From: Lucifuga dentata
Lineage: Eukaryota; Chordata; Actinopteri; Ophidiiformes; Bythitidae
Assembly (NCBI GenBank): GCA_014773175.1
Contig: VXCM01001408.1
Location: 62,001 to 126,000 of the forward strand
DNA length: 64,000 nucleotides
Direction of reading: 5' to 3'
The position numbers were made by a program, and so were the translations under genes. Of this stretch, positions 24,313 to 37,077 are shown one piece after another. The first letter of the stretch is position 1; each line of letters starts with the position of its first letter. A model generated the notes under the pieces. That model saw nothing but the letters and a program-made list of their open reading frames with translations. It made no database searches and was not told the DNA's origin.

Positions 24313-26780
24313 TTCAAGTTAAAAAGTTTGCCTAATTAACATTTCCAGTGGCACACTCCTTTGTACTATTTTCAGTGTGGACGACCTTGAGCTGAGTTTA
24401 ATTTCCCTGTTTCAACGCTAAATCTGTATTTTCAGCCACTATCAAGTCAGTTTAACAGAGTGATTTAAGACTGGAAAAGTGACACAACTGACTATTCCCT
24501 TTTTTTAACATGCTTTTTTTTCTTTTTTATCATCACAGTATTAAGTAACAGCCTGCCGCAGTTTTAGTTTCAAGGAAGGAAAGGTATACGGCTGTGTTGG
24601 AGTGTGGGAGCCATGCAACAGGTGTCAAGTGATTTGTTTTGCTGCGAGGAAGAGTTGGCTTACCTAAGTGTACTACTTGACATTTGAATTTGATTCTCAG
24701 ACAGATTTTATAAGGGCTTTCAAATACACACTCACAGCTTGTTAACAAAACCTCAGGTGCAGTGATGCATGCTGGAATGTAGCTACACCAACATATGTTT
24801 TACTCATTTTATTACTATGCAGTTAAATGCTGTGTGGATACCTAAGACACGACATGTTAAATTTAGTGTTTTAGATTGTGTTAAAGATTGTGTTTACTTT
24901 TACTGTTTCACACATATTGTTTTTGTTTTGTTTTACAGTGCACAGTAGACAACTGATTACTCATATTTAAAAAAATATTGTGGAAAGATTTTCTGTGCCA
25001 AATTATGACTTCTATATGCAATTATATAATGTGTGCTTGTGTCTACAAATGTGTTGGGAGAATGTGGGTAACCTGTCACATGTGACTGACAAACTCAAAA
25101 AATCTTGTATTATTTGTTTGTAGTAATTTTTCTTTTAAGTGAGAATGCACTCTGTATTATTAATTCCTACTCAATATTACTATGTTTGACTCTAAAGATA
25201 GCAATTTCTTCTTAACCTGACTAGGTTTTAGACTGTTGTGTCATTCTGGTTCCAGGGTAAATATTGCTAACTTTCTTCTCAAACTGTGAAATTGAGTTCC
25301 ACCCCGGCTTGTGTTTTATAAGTTTATGATCCATAATTTTGTCCTATACCAGACTTCACACGTTTATAGCCTTTGGTCCAAGGCATAATATATGGACATA
25401 AGTGGTTTGACTCTAATGCAAGAATTCAAAGCAACCCATGAATTTAGTGACATATTCAGCCTGTGCACCTTTGACTGTAGTGAAGCTAGAAGCTTGTAAA
25501 TCTGTTGGTTTATTTGAAAAATGTTTGCATTTTTTTGCACTGAATCATGTTTCACATAGATTAAATACATATTTGTCCTTGTGTGACCATCATAGGAGCT
25601 TGGTGACATAATTACTGGCCTCATTCTGCTCCTACTGGAGTTTTACTGACACAAATGTGATTAAACCTGGACATAGACATATGTAATCTCTGACATTTTG
25701 CCTCTTTTTTTTTTTTTTTTTAAAAGGATATTTTCTATTTCTTGGAAATGTTTTCCTTTTAAAGGGAAAAGTTTAAGCATTATTTTGTTTTACATATTGT
25801 TACTGTTTTGAAATTATTCAGTTTTGGGATTCAGTACATTTTGATTTGATCATCACAATGAATTAATAATAGGAAGAAAATGTTTTGAATAATTCTTTCC
25901 TGTGCTGTGATGTATTTCCACACTATATTCAAGAGAATATAAGCAAACAAGACTGGAAAATAATAATGACCTGTCAGTGTGCACTCATTCATCATTAAGG
26001 TGATTCTATCAATAACATTATCCCCTGAAATTTCTCCCTAATGTTAGCACTTAATGGTAGAATTTGCTGTATTTAACCTCCCCAATTCCTACCTTAGGCA
26101 CTTATGAATGTGTAAGCAAGACAAAATCTAAAGCCCAGAGGGTACAATTTTCATTACAACCAAATTAATGAATAACAGTGATAATTTGCCAGGCTTACAG
26201 CCTTGCCAGTAGTGGGGCAAAAATGTTAAAATAGTCCTGTCCATTAAAATCAAAAGGATTAATCTGGGAAGCACAAATGTATACAGTAAATTTCATGGCC
26301 TTCTATTTCTTGTGTTGAAGTGGAAATTTTGGCCGGATGATGGCGCAAGACCTCCGTCACACCTGCAAATCCATGACAGACTTGGCGTCAACTATTGTGA
26401 AACCAAACTTCAGAAAATGAAAAGTTTCTTCATAGATTTTTTTTTTTTTAATCTGCACAGTAAAAACATAATAAAACAAACTCAGAAGACACGCATTGAA
26501 TCAAACAGATCAGAAAGAAATGGTACATAGGTAAAAATATACATTTACTTAAATAAAAAAAAAAAAAGTTTACAAGTGTTAATTAGTTGTATTGAGGCAG
26601 AATTTATACTAAGCTCTTATAAAAGTATGAGCTGTTAATGAAACTAAACGTACGAGCGACAAGTTCTTGCCAAAATATTACCATGTAATAAGAATAAGAA
26701 CACTTTCTTTCAGTAGGCTAGATAGAAGTTACACATATCTGCAATATACAGTTATTTGGCAATAAAAAAGAATTTGCAGG
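24313..26780 (+). other. dnajb1 3' UTR and intergenic sequence
   Basis: AT-rich sequence without recognisable coding content. No unambiguous AATAAA close to the stop was identified, so the 3' end is undefined. T runs occur near 25705 and 26439. Confidence 0.4.
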
Positions 26781-27016
26781 ACGGCTACAGTGTTTTCCCA
26801 TGGGAAGGTCGGAGTTACGAGGCAAACCTGAAGGCATCATAGTTCCACCCGTGCTGGACAGTGAATCTACATACCGACAGACAGATGAGCCTTACGTTAG
26901 CCAAGCTAGCAACATTTTACTTCGTTTCCGCGCTGAACGTTGTTTTGGACGTTTGGTTAAACTCAGCAACATTAGCAGGCTAAAGCTAACGACTCTTGGC
27001 TAAAACTCTTTCCCCG
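26781..27016 (+). other. Probable gipc1 promoter and non-coding first exon
   Basis: A modestly GC-richer stretch ends in CCCCG|GTAAGA, a good donor at 27016/27017. A matching acceptor (CTGTTTCAG) at 27472 opens an exon that runs into the gipc1 start at 27726. The transcription start is not defined. Confidence 0.4.
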
Positions 27017-27725
27017 GTAAGATTGACTAGCCTGCCATATTTTTTCCCTTATGTTCACGTTTAGCGGTGCTAGTTAAGCTAACTAACCCACTATCATTCC
27101 AAATGGGATTAACATTCACGCATTTAGCTTTAGTTTTAAATATACGTGAAGTAGCTGGCTAGCTACACTCTGGAAGTTCTCAGTGTATGCGTTTTGCTAG
27201 TACAAAAGATACTTATGGTTTGAGGGGTATGTGTATTACAGCTAGGCTAGTTAGCATTAGCTCTGTGATGGTGATTCTTACTGCTCAAGCGATAAGGTGT
27301 GTACACTTAGGTGTGTATATTTATTCAGTGTTACCCAATAAAAGTTTGGTTTAAAAGGTTTGTTTTGTATGGTTTATAAGCTTAAACACTGGATATTTTA
27401 GCAGTGACTGCATAATTAAATGTCATCGTTTTGATAAATGTGTGATGATCATAGAGGTTTTGTCTGTTTCAGAAATAAAGATTTCTCTCTACCAGTTGCT
27501 GCACTTGACAGCTCTAGCTATGTGAGCTGCAAGGATTTATAAGCCCATATAGTGCCTGGAGGACTGAGCTGTTTCTGTGGAACAAACATCCAGTGCAGCT
27601 ACACCTGATTTGGGTGTCAGCTGGTGAAAAGGTGTACGTTGGGCTGGACCATAACATAACTCCTCAAAGCAGCAGCGGACCTTCCCCCCCTCCTCCTTTT
27701 CCTCTGGTCTTCCAGCAGGACTACT

Positions 27726-29935
27726 ATGCCTCTGGGTCTGGGAAGAAGAAAGAAAGCATCCCCGTTAGTTGAGAACGAGGAAGCAGAGCCTATCCGTGCA
27801 GGTCTTAATGTCCCTGGTATGGATGGCCTGGATGGAGGTGTTGTCGGGCTGGGAGAAGGTGCCACCTCTGAGGGTCTGCCACCCCCACCCAGCAGCATGC
27901 GACCTCGCCTCATCTTCCATACCCAGCTCGCTCATGGCAGCCCCACAGGCCGTNCCAGCAGCATGCGACCTCGCCTCATCTTCCATACCCAGCTCGCTCA
28001 TGGCAGCCCCACAGGCCGTATTGAGGGCTTCAGTAATGTGCGGGAGCTCTACGCCAAGATCAGTGAGGCATTTGGGATCCCACCATCTGAGGTGAGTGAT
28101 TCTGTTGTGTTTGGGATAAATAGATTAGTTTTGGTTCATTGGGGGGAAAGCATTTTCTGAAATCTGATTTTGTGTGTGTGTCCCTCTTTAGGTTATGTTT
28201 TGCACACTGAACACGCATAAAGTGGACATGGATAAACTTTTGGGTGGTCAAATTGGGCTAGAAGACTTTATATTTGCCCACATTAAAGGCCAACGGAAGG
28301 AAATAGAGGTGTTCAAAGGGGAGGATGCGCTAGGGTTGACAATCACGGATAATGGAGCTGGCTATGCTTTCATCAAGGTGAGCATTGTTCAAAGGGTGAA
28401 GAAAATTACATTTGTGTCAATGATCAGGCCTAGAACTAGATAAAAGAACCCATATCACAGATTTGATCATTATGTTGTAGTTAGTAGAGAGAGGGTGCAA
28501 GCAATGATCTGGATAGTTTAGTAAAATATTTAAGTTTTCCTGTTTTAGAGAATTCGAGAGGGCAGCGTCATCCACCAAATCCAGGTCATCAATGTGGGCG
28601 ATATGATCGAGTCAATCAACGGCCATCGCCTGATTGGCTGTCGACACTACGAGGTTGCCAAAATGCTGAAGGAACTGCCCAAGGGGAAAGAATTCACCAT
28701 CAAGCTGGTGGAGCCTCTCAAGGCTTTTGGTGGGTATGAGAATAGGAAATGTGGAGTCATCATCCTTAATATTGGCTTACATATGGCAGATAGGCAGTTT
28801 TTATGAAATTGCTTTATAAATTGATGCTTGGTGGGTAAGTTTTAGCTGAGGCCTCTGGATCCTAAAAGAAGTGTGGCAGCCTGACGTGTTCTTCCTCACT
28901 ATCTGTACTCCCTGTCACAGCTACTTTTTCATGCACACCAACTTACTGGAATAGTTTATTGGTACAGTAATAAATATGATTGTGCCTTTTTTGTGGCTGT
29001 TCTATGATTATTCATGTTTATATTTAATTTAGTTTAATGTGATATTTATACCTTACTTTGGTTTTTCAGTGTGGCTCCCACATTCATATTTAAGCTTGTT
29101 TCTCATAATATTAATAGCGTGCTGCTGTGGTTGCATATTATGCATCCAGGAGGACTATGGAGGCCTGACTGTAATTTTACAAAGGAAGATTTGAAAATGT
29201 TGTGACATTAAGTGTGTGATGTGGCATGATGGTCAACACACTGCAGGATTTGAGGATTGTACGGCTTGTTTAAGGGAGCATGTCTAACTGTTTTGTGTGT
29301 AGACATGATCAGCCAGCGGTCTGGAGGGTCCAGGACAGCATCGGGGGTTCAGCTGGGGACCGGCAGGGGCACCCTACGCTTACGCTCTAAAGGTCCTGCT
29401 ACTGTGGAAGAACTGGTGAGCGGTGCTGATGACACACTATGGCTAATTACTGTTGGGTTGGCACTGTTTAGAAAATGGAATTGAGTTTTAAAAATTTTTT
29501 ATTTAAATTTTTTTTCTTGCAGCCCTCTGCATTTGAGGAAAAAGCCATCGAGAAAGTGGATGATCTGCTGGAGAGTTATATGGGTATCAGAGACAGCGAG
29601 CTGGGTAAGTGTGTGAGTGTATGAGTGAGTGAGAGGAAATCTTTACTTAATGAAGTAAAGGCATTATGAGTAGTTGGGGTCGCATGCTGTTTTGTGTTCA
29701 CTAAATGTTCTCTGAACCCTGCCTGTCTCTCTCTCTGTTTTTGCCTCCCTTCTGTGCATCTGCGTCTCTCTCTGACCAAACAGCGGCGACCATGGTGGAG
29801 CTGGGAAAGGACAAGAAGAACCCTGACGAGTTTGCTGAGGCTTTAGATGAAACCCTGGGTGACTTTGCCTTCCCAGACGAATTTGTTTTTGATGTCTGGG
29901 GTGCCATTGGTGACGCTAAGGTTGGGCGGGTGTAA
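27726..29935 (+). CDS. gipc1: GIPC1 (synectin) PDZ adaptor
   Basis: Six coding exons (27726-28091, 28192-28377, 28549-28729, 29303-29415, 29523-29604, 29784-29935) join in phase. Start [20 protein letters not shown] and end [15 protein letters not shown] are nearly identical to human GIPC1. Order: GH1 region ([20 protein letters not shown]), central PDZ domain ([19 protein letters not shown] to EFTIKLVEP), then GH2 ([17 protein letters not shown]), which binds myosin VI. GIPC1 links receptors such as neuropilin, semaphorins and GLUT1 to endocytic transport. As written, exon 1 holds a 66-bp in-frame duplication with an N at 27954, giving 359 residues. Without it the protein has 337, against 333 in human. 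The duplication is almost certainly an assembly fault. Confidence 0.95.
27889..28019. repeat. 65-bp exact duplication around a single N inside the gipc1 coding exon
   Basis: Bases 27889-27953 and 27955-28019 are identical, with N at 27954. The period is 66 bases, so the frame is kept and 22 residues appear twice in the predicted protein. Confidence 0.92.
28730..29302 (+). other. gipc1 intron 3
   Basis: Intron of 573 bp between the PDZ exon and the exon starting in phase at 29303. AT-rich, with nothing recognised. Confidence 0.6.
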
Positions 29936-32900
29936 CCACGAAAACCAAGGGAGCTGGACAACCTACTAGGAATTACCCTACCATCACCAGTTTGTTTTTG
30001 TTCCGGGGTATACCCTTTCTAATTTTAATTTAGAGTTGAATCTAATGGAAGACTGCCTAGAGAAAGAGGACATTGCCAGTTTGCGGAGAGAGTTGACTGT
30101 GATGACTTCTCAAGTCCTTTAATTCGTCTTCCAGGTTTTTCCAGAAACTACAAGCACGCTGATGAGCATTCCGTTTGACCATGCTACATGAACCTGCATG
30201 TCTTTGTTGACGTTAGTGGCAACAGAACAAGTAGAGCACAAGTCTCTCGTGGAGAAATGAAGGACAAACGGCTAACACAAAGTAGGTCTTTGATACTTAG
30301 GAAAAAATGTTGATTTTCCACATTGCACTACACCGTCAAAAACCACAAGTGAAGAGAGATTGCACTGTACCTCATCTGGTGAGCCGGCACAGTTCAGATC
30401 TAGCATCGTGTAAGCCTGAGCTGTGTAAGATGCGGCTTTAGCCTCCCTGTCAAAGCCCTGAGATGTCGTGATGTTCTGGACCACCTGTATTTCTGATGTG
30501 GATCATGAATTTTACAAGCATGTGCTGGTATATTTTTTATCTTCTGCTGGGTTTCTGTTCTTTTTGGTAAATATCGTGGCTGCAAAAGGGTTGTCATAAA
30601 TTACAGCTCGCCATCTAAAAGTTCCGAGGCGTTTGTTGACCGTTAAAACACTCCAGTGCTGTAATGAAATAGCAGTGCAGACAGCAGCGCTTTCCATTCT
30701 TCTTTCCATACATTTGACAGTGTTAAGAGAATCAGTGTTAATTATTCAAAGGATATTCTGTTATGTGAGAATGAGAAGCAGATTGGGGTCCTATTTGTGG
30801 ATTGTGCTGATATTTTTTTTTCTTTTTATAGTTGGTGTCTTTGGAAGGTTTTTATATGAAGTGATGCGATGTTTATTTTGAAGTGAAGAGGGTAGTGCAA
30901 CGGATGAAGAGTTAGAGCTTGTATTGCTACTACTTAATGGTTTTTAAGCGTTATCAAAGAGCAGTATTAAAGAGAAGAAAAGCACTAGGAGGAGCAGTTA
31001 CATAAGCAGTTTTGCAAAAAAGATGATGGGTAAGTTAAAAAGAACAAATGTCTTCATTTTTGCTCATTTTCTGCATTTTACACTTGGAAGTATGCATTGA
31101 AGGATTTGGTGTATTGTGCTGAAAAACCAACTGTACCATGACACCATGCTGCATACACAGTGTGTCATGGTGACTTACATTGTACATACTTATGGAGAAA
31201 AAAAAAAAAAACAGGNAAAAAAAAAAAAAACAGGCAATGTTTGTCGGGTTGAAATTCCAAGACTTAAAGGACCCTACCAGCCATTTTGTATGTTTGAGCC
31301 TAATGTAATCAATGTGATTGACAGTTATTTCCCAAAGTCTACTACTAGAACGGTGAATTAAAAAAGATTTTTCCTACCTTCCAGAAAGCCACTGATTTCA
31401 GTTCATTCTGGTACACTTAAAATCAACTTGTTGTTACTTGAAATGTCCCATCATTGTCCCAACAAGACGTGTATTTAGGTTTTTATTCAAAGTTATGTAA
31501 TTTTAGTGTTTAAGCACAATAAAAAGCACGGACTGAAAGTATGTCTCCACCAGGAAATATAGTCCCAAAAGAAGACCTGTGTGTATCGAAAACTTTAAAC
31601 AACTGTGACTTCATAAGGCTGTGTAACTAGTAGCAGGCAAAAAATTGATTTTTAAGGTTAAATATTTGATTTTGAAAGATTAAGAGGTTTTGCAAAATAT
31701 CAGGAAAGCTGAAATACAGTTTTATCCTTTGGAAAATGATTGTCAGTAACATAACATGTATGAAAATTGAAAATATTAGGCTCAAACATGCAGAATAGCC
31801 AGTATGGTCCTTTAACAAATACTACTCAACATCAGTAAAGAATTGTGTCAGAATAACTTCTTGTTACCCTTTCAGTATCCTCACAATATATCAAAATCTG
31901 TGAAGTTATTTTGTAGTAAAAGGATTATTTGTTTTATTCTTCAAGGTTAATATCTAAATTGGTTATGTTGTAAAAGTGACACTAAACCACTGTAACACTT
32001 AAGAAACATTATTTTGATGGCTTTGTATTACACTGTTGTCAATGTCCAAATACAGTATATTGCAATAATAACATCCTCATAACATTTTTCCCTCTGGTCT
32101 TTACTTAAAACATGTTTGAAGCTGGGAGTATGTCCAATATATCACACAGAGAAGAAGCCTGGCTTGGTCTATTTAAAGTTATTGATTTAGATCAAATTAG
32201 GTTTTCCTCATAACTCGGTTTGACACTTCCTTCACATAAGAAAAGGAGAAACAAAGGTGTGATCTGGAACATTTTTCACCATTAACAGAACAGATGACTG
32301 AGGGTGAGAGTGTGTGTTTGTGTTAATGATTCTCACTCCCTCGTCCTCCTGAAATATTTATGACATTTAACTAGATAGTTAAATCACGTTAGTGTCAGAG
32401 TTAATGCAATCAGATATGCTGTGGTAAACTTGATAGCACTTGTCAAGCTCAGCTGGAGGTCACCTCTAGGGCTCACGTTTAAAACCGAGGGAGGTGGTAA
32501 AGAGATCTAGAACAGCAAATGCAAAGTCATCTAAGTATACTGCAAACTTTATGCAGGATCTTTGGATTATAGATATTTCTCTGTAATTTGACATCCTGAG
32601 CTCATTGTTAATAATGTGTTCAGTGAAAACCAGACTGAGGGCTGACACTTTGCATTGGAAATCAATATGTTTTAATTCTCTATAAAGGAGGAAGCCTTGA
32701 CTTTTTGTCTCTGCTGGAGTTGACATGGCCTGGCTTCTTAGAATGCTGGTGCATCAGGTAGGAGAGGGGTGGTGACGTTCTTTATTTACTAGAAATGAAG
32801 TAAACCTGTTCTTCAAGTCCCTGTTGATCTATAACCCCGCTCCCTCACACACAGGGTCCAGATCACACTTTCCCTTCACAGAAAGCAGCACAGCTTAGAC

Positions 32901-32972
32901 AAGTTCTCTTCCTAACAGAGTTAGGCTCTGCAGCTTTTAAAACAGGCCCCCCACCGCCAACAGGAACCTGCA
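29936..32972 (+). other. gipc1 3' UTR and intergenic sequence to the TRIM gene
   Basis: The first kilobase is probably gipc1 3' UTR, but no decisive polyadenylation signal was found. A 14-A run plus CAGG is duplicated around an N at 31216. A TTAA foldback element lies at 31264-31815. The rest is AT-rich and empty. Confidence 0.4.
31264..31815. mobile_element. TTAA-bounded foldback element (MITE-like), copy 1
   Basis: It begins TTAAAGGACCCTACCAGCCA and ends, inverted, with TATGGTCCTTTAA. The arms are long inverted repeats containing GTTTGAGCCTAAT / ATTAGGCTCAAAC. No coding sequence. It is the same family as the copies at 44027, 48474, 55938 and 58288. Confidence 0.7.
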
Positions 32973-35475
32973 ATGGCGCTGCGCCCACGTGCTTCCTCCC
33001 AGCCAGGGAAGTCTTCTTTTTTTCAGAATCCCAAGATAGCCTTGGGCCTGCGGCCACGGGCGGTGTCCTCCCGCTCAGGCTGCATGCTGGAAGACGAACT
33101 CTCCTGCCCTATCTGCTGTGAGATATTCAAGGACCCTGTGGTGCTCAAGTGCAGTCACACCTTCTGCCGGGTCTGTGTGCAGCAATTCTGGAACCAGAAG
33201 AAGGCCAGGCGTGAGTGTCCTGTCTGCAGGATGAAGTGCTCGCTGGCGGAGCCCACAGTCAGTTTGGCCCTGAAGAATGTGGCCGACACCTTCCTGAAGG
33301 AGCAGCAGCGGCAGGCGACCATGGTGGGTTCAGGGGCGAGCGACTCAGAGGACCAACCGCTGCTAATGGAGGCGACTGAGACTTGCTCCACGCACGGGGA
33401 GGTTCTCAAGCTCTTCTGTCTGGATGACTCAGAAGTCCTCTGCTGTGTGTGTCACACCTCTAAGAAGCACCAGGGCCACCAAGTGTGTCCCCTGGAAGAG
33501 GGAGCTCAGGACCTCAAGGTAAGGTGCTTCTGGTTTCATTTGTAGCCTGGCTTCTTCAGTCAGCGGTGTAAATATACGTGTTACTGTAGTTGTACACAGT
33601 AAAGAAATGATCGTATTGAAATTTTAAATTATTTTCTCTTAATTATTTTCTCCGCCTCATCTCCCCAGGCAGAGCTGAAGAAAGAGCTGATTCCACTGAA
33701 GAAAAGCCTGCGCCGCCTCTATGAAGCCAAGCAGGAGTGTGATGACACAACTGTGCACATCAAGGTATCAATAAACAAATAGGTTCACGAAACACTAGAG
33801 GACCAGCATGAGCCCTGATGTGATGTGACTGAAAGTCAAGCACACACTGTTAGTGTGTAAACATGTCAACCAAAAGATTTTTCTACGACGTCAGTTCTCA
33901 GATTGTGCAACAGTCATTTTTGCATGAAAAAAAAGAACAAAAGGTTTATCAGCTGTTCTCCAAGAAAAATTCTAAACAACTTTTAGCTGTTTTTAGAAAA
34001 GGGTTTTCAGTCATCAATGTATTGTTAACCATATAGCCACTATGCATTTAATACAGACTATCAGGGACAATTTTCAAAAAGAACATTGATGATGTAAACG
34101 AAAGTAAAAGCAAGGATCCCATATAGCTTGAAGGCAGTCATAAAGAAGGAAAAATCAATAAAGAGAAGAAGAAAAGTTAAAGAATGTGTTCCTGAAGACA
34201 TTTTATATGAGCATTTGTCCAAAATGGACTTCATTTTGTCATTCATTTCCATGTGTTCTAGAACCAGAGCCAGGGTATAGAGAAGCAGATCAGAGAGGAG
34301 TTTGAACAGCTCCGTGAGTTTCTCCAGAAGGAGGAGGCTGCTCGACTGGCTGCCCTGCAGGAGGAGGATGAGGAGAAAAAACAGCTGGTGAAGAAAAAGT
34401 CAGACAACATCACCAGAGATATCCTCACCCTCTCTCATGCTATCATTGCTGTTGAGAATGAGATCGCATCTAGTGACCCTCTCTTCCTTCAGGTGAGTTT
34501 TATCTGTTTCTTTGTCTGAATTAATCTGAGCAGGTTAACAGTATTAACAGCCAGATGTTTGTTTTTCTTTTCACTTCAGAATTACAACAAAACAAAGAAG
34601 AGGTAGGACTTTTTATTATTAGCCCAGACTCTGGTGTGTACCACATTCTGCTTATGAGACAGTCAGTGTGGTTCACTTGTTTTTTTATTTTTTACTTTCA
34701 GAGCTCAAATCACACAAGCGGATCCAGAAAAGGTGTCAGGTCCTCTTATAAATGTGGCCAAACATGTCAGTTCCCTCAAGTACCATGTGTGGGAGAAGAT
34801 GGTGGAGCTGGTTCAGTACAGTAAGCACTGATCTGATTCTGTAATGTTGGTGAAGAAGATGTAAAGTATAATTTTGCAGATATGTCCCTCACTGTCATTA
34901 TTTTCATTCCTTTAGCACCGATCACTTTGGATCCCAACACTGCCTACTCCTGGTTGTCCCTTTCCAAAGATCTGACGGCTGTCGCCAACAGTGGATCTCT
35001 GAAGCAGCTCCCAGACAATCCTGAACGTTTCGGCCACTTTGTGTTTGTGCTGGGCTCAGAGGGCTTCATTTCAGGTCGCCACGCCTGGGAGGTGGAGGTG
35101 GGAGACAAGGTGGACTGGATGCTTGGGGTGGTCAAAGAGTCCATTGACAGGAAAGGTCGTATCTCGGGCTGTCCAGAGGGCGGATTTTGGATGATTTCGC
35201 ACTACGAGGGTGAGTATGCGGCCATGACGCGGCCCAGCACCCCGCTGGAGCTGAAAGGAGAGCTGACCAGAGTCAGGGTGCAGCTGGACTACGATGGAGG
35301 AGAGGTGAGCTTCTCCAACCCTGTCAGCATGACGCCCATCTACACCTTCCATGACTTCTTCACCAAGAAAATGTACCCCTTCTTCTGCCCTGGAGCCAAC
35401 ATCAATGGGAATAACCCCAAAGTCCTTAAGATCTGCCCTGCTAAAGTGGCTGTGTGGAACAGTGCAACATGGTAA
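32973..35475 (+). CDS. TRIM-family E3 ubiquitin ligase (RING, B-box, coiled coil, PRY-SPRY)
   Basis: Six exons (32973-33518, 33669-33764, 34262-34492, 34580-34602, 34702-34820, 34916-35475) join in phase to 524 residues. The 96, 231 and 23 bp exon sizes are typical of class IV TRIM genes. RING C3HC4: C45, C48, C60, H62, C65, C68, C82, C85. B-box 2 spans about 138-170 (CSTHGE, LFCLDD, HQGHQ), followed by a coiled coil from about 180 to 300 and a B30.2/PRY-SPRY domain from 339 to the end (TLDPNTAYSWLSLS, SGRHAWEVEVG). It resembles the fish TRIM35-like/NF7-like group, which is large and lineage-expanded, so no symbol is given. A second in-frame ATG at 33084 precedes the RING directly. Roles may include immune or developmental ubiquitination, but the substrate is unknown. 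The frame is intact. Confidence 0.88.
33765..34261 (+). other. TRIM gene intron 2
   Basis: Intron of 497 bp between the 96-bp and 231-bp exons. Nothing else was recognised. Confidence 0.6.
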
Positions 35476-35601
35476 TTTGGAAGCACCTTATACTTGCCAA
35501 CTGAAGACATTAGTATTTTTGGAAATTCCAGAAGTGTGAGACATTTTAGTGAAATGATGACATAAACAAGCAAAGAAGTCAGAACAGCACAGTTTGTCTG
35601 T

Positions 35602-35607
35602 TTTATT
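35602..35607 (-). terminator. Polyadenylation signal of the short-chain dehydrogenase locus
   Basis: AATAAA on the minus strand lies about 47 bp after the TAG stop of the dehydrogenase. Confidence 0.5.
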
Positions 35608-35767
35608 TAATGAATAGCTGCAGTTTTTAACTTAACAACTTGGTTTTTCATGTCTACCATGGCATGGTCTCCCCCTTATAATCCAGGAAGGTTCCATTGT
35701 GCTTCTCAGTCAAGGAGTCCATCACACTTAGCATCCCACGCACACTCTCTGGAGCATCAATCTCCCC

Positions 35768-37077
35768 CTGGTGGTTAATAAACACACATTTAATATGAAG
35801 AGTCACGGACTGTCAACTGTCTTCACCTTAGCTAAGCTTCATTTAGCTGAAACAACCCACAGACCAGTGGATCTGCACTGCAGGTGAAAATGAAAAACAT
35901 CAGTGAAACAGACATTTTAAAATCTGCCTTAACCTACTTTCATGTGATCCTAAAGCTGTCAATGTGATTTGCGGCAATGTAAGTTCAGTCTGAACAGTCG
36001 TCTCAAAATTACAACATTACATCAGTCCAATGCATCATTTGTTATGACTTCATGATGGGACTTGAAAAAAGATGGAGGCAAGGCCAGGGATGCGTTAGAC
36101 TGTGGAATTATTTAAAGTGTGGCTTCAATGCAACAGAGCAAACATAGGGAGAGGGGGTTGCTGATTTGGGGCTGCAGGGCAATGTGGCAACGGAAATTTA
36201 AAAGCCTTAAAACCATCTTTAAAGAAAGACTTGAATAAAAGATGCAGCTGAAAGTAGATAATGAAAATTTTGCAATGAGAAAAATGTATTTTTATGCAGA
36301 AACCCCATCTGAGCCACTGGAACTGTGTGATGACACCACACAGTACATGATGACGCTAATAAAAGTGGCCTTTTCATTTTAAAATTGTTTTCTGCATGAG
36401 CATCAATACAGAGCATTTCATCAACAAATTAGTCAGACCACTGATCAAGTTATATCCTGGTGAATCTGATTTTAATATGTAAAACAAAACTTTGAATGTT
36501 AGGTTTAGGAGTATAATTCAGTCTGTTGTCATGTTGTCAGCTAATCATGAACAATATTTCAAAAGATTTCAGTTTTACAGTTATCTAGCTAACCTGGTAA
36601 TCTGTCAGATATTACATCTCTGGTGTAGTTTTCAACATATGAGACAGCTGTGATAACAGACATGTCAGACTGGTGTTGGATATTGGCAAACTGGATCTGG
36701 AACCTCACCCACTAACAGGGTGTGTGGAGGGGTGACATGGCTAGAGGGAGAATACTTCAGCACCACTTATACTGAGAATTACTGTACTTTAGTTTAATAA
36801 ACTGACACATTCTGGCTCAGAAGCCCAGATAACCCTGGTAACAAAAAAAGCCTGTCTAAAGAATAAATCTGAATTGAGTATCCAAATCTTGCCAGAATGT
36901 CTGATTCTGAGAATTGCATTCTTTCCTCAGTTTTTTTTTTTTTTTTTTTTTTGTGGCTTATATTGATTCAACACTAACTACTAATACTGTATCTATATCT
37001 GTTAATAAAGAAAATTGTGGTTGAGTCTGATTTTGGTTGCTGGATATTGTTTCAACCAACTCAGCTGACTGACTCAC
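35768..37077 (-). other. Last intron of the dehydrogenase locus
   Basis: AT-rich intron of 1.3 kb with a T run at about 36930-36952. No gene or clear repeat was recognised. Confidence 0.5.
35777..35782 (+). terminator. Candidate polyadenylation signal of the TRIM gene
   Basis: AATAAA lies about 300 bp after the TRIM stop codon. If used, the TRIM 3' UTR would overlap the last exon of the convergent dehydrogenase. Confidence 0.4.

Noticed and set aside
29257..29484. Independent 75-residue gene
   Set aside because: It is gipc1 exon 4 (29303-29415) extended into the flanking introns.
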